From Rhodococcus marinonascens NBRC 14363 (GTDB lineage Bacteria > Actinomycetota > Actinomycetes > Mycobacteriales > Mycobacteriaceae), in the NCBI RefSeq assembly GCF_001894885.1, contig NZ_BCXB01000007.1, positions 97,211 through 161,210 of the forward strand: a DNA stretch of 64,000 nucleotides, in the 5' to 3' direction. The stretch's first letter is position 1. Each line of letters starts with the position of its first letter. Position numbers and translations under genes: made by a program. Shown here piece after piece: positions 58,616-64,000 of the stretch. Below the pieces are notes generated by a model. It had not been told where the DNA came from. It made no database searches and saw only the letters and a list, made by a program, of their open reading frames with translations.

Positions 58616-59956
58616 TCAGCAGGTCCACGCATACCGCAATTGTTGTGTCACTTCGTCCACCGGCTTGTGGCGGTACTCGGCGTACTCGTAGCCCTTGACC
58701 GCGAGGAGAGCCTCGATGATCAGAGGACCGAACAGGTCCCGCGCGAGGGCTGACGACTCGAGCTCTGCGAGCATGTCCGACGGCGAGGTCGGGAGCAGTT
58801 CGACCACGTTCTCTTCGGTGAGATCGGCTGGGTCGACCGACACCTCGTTCGGGAGAGGAAGATGGTCGACGATTCCGGCGTGGGCGGCGCCGAGGATGGC
58901 GGCGCTGCTCAGGTACGGGTTCGCGGACGAATCGATGGGCTTGACCTCGAGGCTTGCGCCGTGGGGGTTCCCGGCGGTATCCGCACACAGCCGCACGGCC
59001 GCCTCGCGGTTCTCCAGACCCCAGCAGCAGAACGCGCCCGCCCACATTCCCGGCCCCAACCGCAGGTGCGACAGTGCCGATCCGGCCATAACCGCAACGA
59101 ACTGGGGCAGAGCGCGCGTTATGCCGGCGATGGCGCCTTCGCCGGAGGGCGTCAACCCGTGCGGGCCGGGACCGCCCGACAGGATCGGCAAACCTCGTCG
59201 CCAGAATGACACGTGTTGATGGGCGCCGCTACCGTAATCCCCCGCGACCGGCATCGGGGAAAAGGATACTCGCAACCCACTGGTACGTGCAGCACGGCTG
59301 ATCAGTGCGCGTGCGAGAACTAGATTGTCGGCAGCACTGACGGGATCTGCGGGCGCTAGGGACACCTCGAACTGGTTGAGCCCGCCCTCCGCGTGGACCT
59401 GGTCGATCGACAGCCCGGCCACGGAGGCCGTGGCGAGCAGAGTTGCTATGAACTCTTCTTGCGCGAGAACGGCATTCAATCCGTAGATCGCCCATTCCTC
59501 CCTGGTCACCGCGCCGAAGAGCGTGAACTCGATCTCATGTCCGATGAGTGCGTCCAGACCGGCCGCCGCCAACCTCTCCGTCGCCCGTCGCAGCGCACCT
59601 CGGGTGCACGCGAGCGACGGCGTCCCATCCTGCTCGGACAGACACGCCGGCGCCCAATACGTTCCGTTCCCCAGGTTCCTCACGTCCTCTCGGTCAATCC
59701 GCAGGCGCAGATCGCCGACCATCGAGAAGCTCGGGGTCATCGCGATATGGTTGTCGACGCAATGCACACTCCAACTCGGTGATGCACCCGCGCCGGAGTC
59801 GACGAAGGACGCCAGCCTCGACATCGGGAACACTTTCGCCCGAGATATCCCGGCCAGGTCGACGACCGAGCCGACGATCCGGTCCGCAGGGCCGAAGCCT
59901 CCACCTTGGCTCAGCATCACGGACTCGTCATTGTCTATCTCACGAGAATCACTCAT
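58616..59956 (-). CDS. Glutamine synthetase family ligase
   Basis: ATP-dependent ligase of 446 residues with a glutamine-synthetase catalytic domain: GHEIEFTLFG near residue 138 (metal Glu), EGGLNQFEVSLAPAD near 190, GSGAHQHVSFWR near 237 (catalytic His), and EVKPIDSSANPYLSSA near 340. The sequence departs from housekeeping GlnA and belongs with gamma-glutamylamide or gamma-glutamylpolyamine synthetase-like enzymes that use other amines. It is divergent from an aldehyde dehydrogenase-GMC oxidoreductase pair, suggesting amine or amino-alcohol catabolism. GAGG is eight bases before the ATG at 59956; an ATG at 59962 is too close to it. Confidence 0.87.
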   Translation of the reverse strand: MSDSREIDNDESVMLSQGGGFGPADRIVGSVVDLAGISRAKVFPMSRLASFVDSGAGASPSWSVHCVDNHIAMTPSFSMVGDLRLRIDREDVRNLGNGTYWAPACLSEQDGTPSLACTRGALRRATERLAAAGLDALIGHEIEFTLFGAVTREEWAIYGLNAVLAQEEFIATLLATASVAGLSIDQVHAEGGLNQFEVSLAPADPVSAADNLVLARALISRAARTSGLRVSFSPMPVAGDYGSGAHQHVSFWRRGLPILSGGPGPHGLTPSGEGAIAGITRALPQFVAVMAGSALSHLRLGPGMWAGAFCCWGLENREAAVRLCADTAGNPHGASLEVKPIDSSANPYLSSAAILGAAHAGIVDHLPLPNEVSVDPADLTEENVVELLPTSPSDMLAELESSALARDLFGPLIIEALLAVKGYEYAEYRHKPVDEVTQQLRYAWTC

Positions 59957-60134
59957 TTGCATTGCCTCAACTTGTTTGGCCTACCCCGGCTGACGACAGC
60001 GCCCCCATTGAGAGGATAGCTCTGAGACGGGCGCTGGACCCGATTCGGCGATGCTTCTTCAGCCCCCGTGCCGACATCGACAGCGCATTCCTATGGCGCC
60101 GCGCCCTGCGGGGGACGAGAATCAATGTTGAACT

Positions 60135-60211
60135 CCACAGAAGTGCTCGTCCTCTGTGGTGTCGCCATCCGTCCACTCGAAGCCAGCGGAGTTGTCCACA
60201 GTGAGCACTTC
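60135..60211 (+). promoter_or_regulatory. Overlapping inverted repeats in the ALDH leader
   Basis: CCACAGA (60135-60141) and TCTGTGG (60153-60159) form one 7-bp inverted repeat. In addition GAAGTGCTC (60140-60148) and GAGCACTTC (60203-60211) are perfect 9-bp complements; the second arm starts at the last base of the GTG start codon at 60201. The two pairings are mutually exclusive, as in an attenuator-like or start-sequestering leader, and TCCACAG occurs twice. Confidence 0.35.
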
Positions 60212-61946
60212 AGAATCCGAAGCCGCCTCCCCCACACCCGACGCCGTCTCGGCACACCCGGACGTCGATGCCGCCCTCCTCGACCTCGCGAAAGGCGAGA
60301 ACGCGTGGGCCGCCCTTTCCTTGGCAGACCGCGCCCAACTGCTCGACAAGGTGCGCGAACTCGCCGTGCAACATGCTGCCGACTGGGTGGACGCCGCAGT
60401 CGCGATCAAGGGCCTGAACCCGAAGTCCCCGCTGGTCGGCGAGGAATGGATGTCGGGGCCGTACCCCTTCGCCATCGCCGCCGCGGCATTGTCCGCGAGC
60501 CTAGCGAAACTGGACGCCGGAACAAGTCCGCTCGACGGTGCCACATTCGGCACCGCACCCGGCGGCCGAACCACCGTCAAGGCTTTGCCGCTCGACATCT
60601 TCGACAGGCTGCTCCTGAGCGGATTCAGTGCTGAAGTCTGGCTGCAGCCCGGAATCGATCGTGCGACCGCACAGCGCGATGCCGGACTGGCCCAACGCGC
60701 CCCGTCGCGGACGCAGGGCGTCGGCGTGGTGTTGGGCGCCGGAAACATCACCTCGATCGCCCCGCTCGATACCCTGTACGAACTGATCGCACACAACCGT
60801 GTGGTCGCACTCAAGCTCAACCCCATCACCGACTCACTACTGCCCGTGCTGGAACGCGTCCTGGAACCGCTGATCTCGATCGGCGCCGTCCGAATACTGA
60901 CCGGCGGTGCGGATGTCGGGACGTATCTGGTACACCACGCCCTCGTAGACCACGTACACATGACCGGCAGCGCACTCACCCACGACGCCATCGTGTTCGG
61001 CACCGGCGACGACGGCGCCCGCCGCAAGGCGGCGAACGAACCGATTCTCGACAAGCCCATCTCCAGCGAACTTGGCGGTGTGTCTCCGACCATCGTGCTG
61101 CCCGGAAAATGGAGTAGTGCCGACATCAAGTTCCAGGCAGAACACGTTGCGACTCAACGATTGCACAACGGCGGCTACAACTGTGTCGCGTCACAAGCCG
61201 TGGTCGTGTCGTCCGAATGGAAACAGCGCGACGAGTTCGTATCGGCCTTGCGTGACGCTATCGACCGGGCTCCGGATCGCTCCGCGTACTACCCCGGGAG
61301 TGATTCCCGTGTAGCCGGCGCCACCGCGGTGTTTCCCTCGGCGGCGCGTTTGGGCATGAACGGCGGACGGGTCCTCGTCACGGATCTGAACCTCGACGAG
61401 TACGCACCACTTCTCCAGACTGAGTACTTCGCCCCGGTACTGGGCGTGATCGACCTTCCGTACGGGGGCGCCGAGTTCGCTGCGCGGGCCGCGAACCTGG
61501 TGAACGAGGACTTCGTCGGTACCCTCGGCGTCAACATCATCGCCGCGCCGCAAACCATCAAGTCGATGGGATCGGCGTTCGATTCACTCCTCGAAAGCCT
61601 GCGGTACGGAGCCATCGCGGTGAACGCGTGGACCGGCCTCGCTTATCTCACCCCCACTGCGACCTGGGGAGCCTTCCCCGGGCACACTTTGAACAACGTC
61701 CAGAGCGGGATCGGAGTGGTGCACAACGCACTCCTCATCAACCGCCCCGAACGCACAATCGTGCGCGGTCCCTTCCGTCCCTCGCCACGGTCGGTCCTGA
61801 ACGGCGAGATGTCCATCTCCCCGAAGCCGCCATGGTTCGTCAACAACCGAACCGCTGCGACGACGGGCCGTCTGCTGACAGGATTTGCCGGTGCCCCCTC
61901 ATGGACCCGGCTTCCTGCAATCTTCGCGTCCGCCTTGCGCGGATGA
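60201..61946 (+). CDS. Aldehyde dehydrogenase family protein, long form
   Basis: Protein of 581 residues, about 80 longer than typical aldehyde dehydrogenases, with an extended N-terminal helical region. The NAD-binding region reads GVVLGAGNITSIAPLDTLYEL and VALKLNP; the catalytic Glu is in SSELGGVSP near 290 and the catalytic Cys in GGYNCVASQAV near 330. TGSALTHDAIVFG matches the glycine motif. The start is the GTG at 60201 with GGAG nine bases upstream; 60156 is open but unsupported. Followed 48 bp later by a GMC oxidoreductase, probably the alcohol-oxidising partner. Confidence 0.88.
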   Translation: MSTSESEAASPTPDAVSAHPDVDAALLDLAKGENAWAALSLADRAQLLDKVRELAVQHAADWVDAAVAIKGLNPKSPLVGEEWMSGPYPFAIAAAALSASLAKLDAGTSPLDGATFGTAPGGRTTVKALPLDIFDRLLLSGFSAEVWLQPGIDRATAQRDAGLAQRAPSRTQGVGVVLGAGNITSIAPLDTLYELIAHNRVVALKLNPITDSLLPVLERVLEPLISIGAVRILTGGADVGTYLVHHALVDHVHMTGSALTHDAIVFGTGDDGARRKAANEPILDKPISSELGGVSPTIVLPGKWSSADIKFQAEHVATQRLHNGGYNCVASQAVVVSSEWKQRDEFVSALRDAIDRAPDRSAYYPGSDSRVAGATAVFPSAARLGMNGGRVLVTDLNLDEYAPLLQTEYFAPVLGVIDLPYGGAEFAARAANLVNEDFVGTLGVNIIAAPQTIKSMGSAFDSLLESLRYGAIAVNAWTGLAYLTPTATWGAFPGHTLNNVQSGIGVVHNALLINRPERTIVRGPFRPSPRSVLNGEMSISPKPPWFVNNRTAATTGRLLTGFAGAPSWTRLPAIFASALRG

Positions 61947-61994
61947 CGGGCCCGCACTTTCCGTCCCTCACCCCCGTCGAAGTGGAGACGAACG

Positions 61995-63584
61995 ATGAAC
62001 CAGGCACTGTCGGTAGCTGACTATGTGATAGTGGGGTCAGGTTCGGCGGGAGCCGTGCTGGCCGATCGCCTCAGCGCCGATCCCGGCAGCTCGGTCATCG
62101 TCCTCGAGGCCGGTCCCGAGGACAAGGACAAGTTCGCGCACATTCCGGCCGCATTCCCGAAACTATTTCGCAGCAATTTGGATTGGGACTACCTGACGGA
62201 ACCACAACCGGGGTTGGGAGGCCGCGAGATCTATTGGCCCCGCGGCAAGATGCTCGGTGGCTCGTCGTCGATGAACGCGATGATGTGGGTACGCGGATTC
62301 GCGGCGGACTACGACGAGTGGGCTGAACTCACCGACGAATCGTGGTCGTTCAAGGAGGTCGTCAAGTACTATCGCCGCATCGAGAACGTGCAGGACGCAT
62401 CCGATCCAGACAGCGGAACCGCCGGACCGATCTTGGTCTCGCACCAGCGGAGCCCCCGCACGCTCACCCAGGCATTCCTGGAAGCTGTCCGGGAGACCGG
62501 CCATCCGGTCGAGCGCCCGAACAAGAGTCGGCCCGAGGGCTTCTCACAGACCATGGTCACCCAGAAGCGTGGCGCGCGCTGGAGCACTGCCGACGCCTAC
62601 CTCAGACCGGCCCTTACACGGAAGAACCTGACTGTTCTCACTGGCGCGCAAGCCACCCGGGTCCTCTTCGAAGGGTCGGCGGCCGTCGGCGTCGAATACG
62701 AGAAAGACGGCACTCGACGCACCGTGCACGCCGCGAAGGAAGTGGTGCTCGCCGGCGGGGCGATCAACACACCGCAACTGCTCATGCTCTCCGGTATCGG
62801 CGACCAGACGCAATTGCGCGAGCACGGCATCTCAGTGCGATGCCATGCGCCCGGGGTCGGAAAGAATCTGCTTGATCACCTGGTGTCGTTCCTCGGCTAC
62901 AGCGTCGAGTCGGATTCGCTGTTCGCCGCAGAGAAGTTCCCGCAACTCGTCAACTACCTCACCCGCCGCCGGGGCATGCTCACCTCGAATGTGGGAGAGG
63001 CGTACGGCTTCGCACGCAGTCAGGACGATCTGGCACTGCCGGACCTGGAGATGATCTTCGGACCCGCACCGTTCTTCGACGAGGCACTCATTCCGGCGAC
63101 CCGTCACGCCGTGGTGATCGGCAGCATCCTTCTGAAGCCCCAGAGTCGCGGCGAGATCTCGCTGCGTTCGGGAGATCCCCTCGACAAACCGGTCATCGAT
63201 CCCCGCTACCTCAGCGACAGCGACGGCGTCGACCGCAAGGCGATGCTCGAGGGTCTCAGACAGTGCGACGAGGTGGCGTCGGCTCCGGCGCTGAAGTCGA
63301 AGCTGGGCAGCATGATTCGTCCAGCGGTGTCGCCGAGAACGCCGTCCGAGGAGATGCTCCTTCGGGCGCTGGAGGAAAACGCCCACACGCTCTACCATCC
63401 GGTAGGAACCTGCCGGATGGGCAGCGACACCGCCAGCGTCGTCACCCCGGAACTTCGGGTGCGGGGCGTCGACAAATTGCGCGTTGCCGACGCATCGATC
63501 ATGCCCACCCTCATCCGCGGACACACCCATGCACCATCAATACTCATCGGCGAGCGAGCGTCAGACCTGATCCGTAACTCGTAG
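61995..63584 (+). CDS. GMC family oxidoreductase
   Basis: FAD-dependent alcohol or choline-type dehydrogenase of 529 residues. Rossmann motif GSGSAGAVLADRLSAD near residue 13; PRGKMLGGSSSMNAMMWVRG (signature 1), VVLAGGAINTPQLLMLSGIG (signature 2); catalytic His in HTLYHPVGTCRMG and the C-terminal RGHTHAPSILIGERASDL, with His where many GMC enzymes have Asn. It is about as long as betA but distinct in sequence. Together with the upstream aldehyde dehydrogenase it would oxidise an alcohol to a carboxylic acid. GGAG precedes the ATG. Confidence 0.9.
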   Translation: MNQALSVADYVIVGSGSAGAVLADRLSADPGSSVIVLEAGPEDKDKFAHIPAAFPKLFRSNLDWDYLTEPQPGLGGREIYWPRGKMLGGSSSMNAMMWVRGFAADYDEWAELTDESWSFKEVVKYYRRIENVQDASDPDSGTAGPILVSHQRSPRTLTQAFLEAVRETGHPVERPNKSRPEGFSQTMVTQKRGARWSTADAYLRPALTRKNLTVLTGAQATRVLFEGSAAVGVEYEKDGTRRTVHAAKEVVLAGGAINTPQLLMLSGIGDQTQLREHGISVRCHAPGVGKNLLDHLVSFLGYSVESDSLFAAEKFPQLVNYLTRRRGMLTSNVGEAYGFARSQDDLALPDLEMIFGPAPFFDEALIPATRHAVVIGSILLKPQSRGEISLRSGDPLDKPVIDPRYLSDSDGVDRKAMLEGLRQCDEVASAPALKSKLGSMIRPAVSPRTPSEEMLLRALEENAHTLYHPVGTCRMGSDTASVVTPELRVRGVDKLRVADASIMPTLIRGHTHAPSILIGERASDLIRNS

Positions 63585-63591
63585 TGCGCTG

Positions 63592-64000
63592 CTAATACCG
63601 ACGTGCTGCGTAGAACGGCATCGAATCGAGTGGTGCCTCCTTGACGGGTTGCCCCGTAGTGGATGCGTGGACGACCATTCCGTTTCCTTCGAATAGCGCG
63701 ACGTGCTGGGCGCCGTTGAACAGAACGACATCGCCCGGCTGCAAGTCACCCCTCTCCACCGGAATCCCACTGTTCACCTGGTCGTATGTGGTTCTCGGAA
63801 GCGACACGCCGACCTGCTGATAGGCCCACTGCACCAGTCCGGAGCAGTCGAATGCATTCGGGCCGGTCGCGCCCCAGACGTACGGCGAGCCGATCTTCGA
63901 CTTGGCCGCGGCGAGCGCCTGCGAGCCGTGAGTAACCGGCGATACCGGTGCCGGTGGTGGCGGCCCCGGTGCCGGTGGTGGCGGTCCCGGTATCAGCTGC
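63592..64000 (-). CDS. NlpC/P60 peptidoglycan endopeptidase, C-terminal part
   Basis: The gene enters from the right edge, so only its last 135 residues are visible. A Pro/Gly linker (GPPPPAPGPPPPAP) precedes the NlpC/P60 catalytic domain: GSPYVWGATGPNAFDCSGL with the catalytic Cys, then LPRTTYDQVNSG, LQPGDVVLFNG and HVALFEGNGMVVHAS with the catalytic His. This is the RipA/RipB-like architecture of D,L-endopeptidases that split peptidoglycan stems in mycolic-acid actinobacteria. The in-frame ATG at 63834 is internal to the domain and not a start. The linker is encoded by near-identical 21-bp units. Confidence 0.92.
   Translation of the reverse strand, partial: QLIPGPPPPAPGPPPPAPVSPVTHGSQALAAAKSKIGSPYVWGATGPNAFDCSGLVQWAYQQVGVSLPRTTYDQVNSGIPVERGDLQPGDVVLFNGAQHVALFEGNGMVVHASTTGQPVKEAPLDSMPFYAARRY

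Overview
The window is high-GC actinobacterial chromosome, most likely Rhodococcus of the opacus/jostii type or a close mycolate-containing relative. This rests on gene content rather than a database match: a WS/DGAT wax ester/triacylglycerol synthase, a mycothiol-type DinB/maleylpyruvate isomerase protein, a three-gene pntA-type transhydrogenase layout, a stealth-family sugar-phosphate transferase, an RipA-like NlpC/P60 protein, many GTG starts and strong GC3. I see no rRNA, convincing tRNA, IS element, CRISPR array or phage module.

Layout. 1-7641: transhydrogenase genes (pntAb partial, pntAa), a DUF488 protein, an acyl-CoA ligase divergent from a mycothiol-type protein plus an S51-like peptidase, and a glycolate-oxidase-like flavoprotein. 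8144-11644: a TPP riboswitch controls tenA and a thiYXZ-type importer for a thiamin-precursor pyrimidine. 11646-19949: wax ester synthase divergent from an HSL esterase, a PadR regulator coupled to a hydrolase, an MFS exporter, and the first of two paralogous chaperone-like (TY-Chap-type) proteins. 19950-24238: a decayed CobW tail, a frameshifted DUF1326 gene, DUF2182, a CobW GTPase and a metallo-beta-lactamase-fold hydrolase. 24356-30883: a methyltransferase, then a branched-chain/aromatic amino acid dehydrogenase with a fused indolepyruvate:ferredoxin oxidoreductase, divergent from an Lrp regulator. 31093-41177: a membrane-anchored Mrr-like nuclease, a PPOX protein, a GlcD-GlcF fusion oxidase, DUF427, a stealth protein, a cAMP phosphodiesterase-like enzyme and an NfeD/slipin pair. 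41903-47228: betT-betB-betA, choline uptake and oxidation to glycine betaine.

47872-55200 is the most interesting accessory stretch. An HNH nuclease is followed by the second TY-Chap-type paralog, which faces a six-gene tellurium-resistance-type operon: two canonical TerD proteins, TelA, an uncharacterised protein, and two TerD-like proteins that have lost the usual acidic metal-binding motifs. 55684-64000 holds an MBL hydrolase, dinB, a remnant of a secreted protein, a small secreted protein, a glutamine-synthetase-like ligase divergent from an aldehyde dehydrogenase and GMC oxidoreductase, and the C-terminus of an NlpC/P60 endopeptidase.

Two cross-cutting themes: (1) short tandem duplications of 15-33 bp recur at gene borders, several of them duplicating a stop codon or a Shine-Dalgarno site; (2) many intergenic regions carry clean inverted repeats that look like operators, including a consensus CRP-type site upstream of the DUF488 gene.
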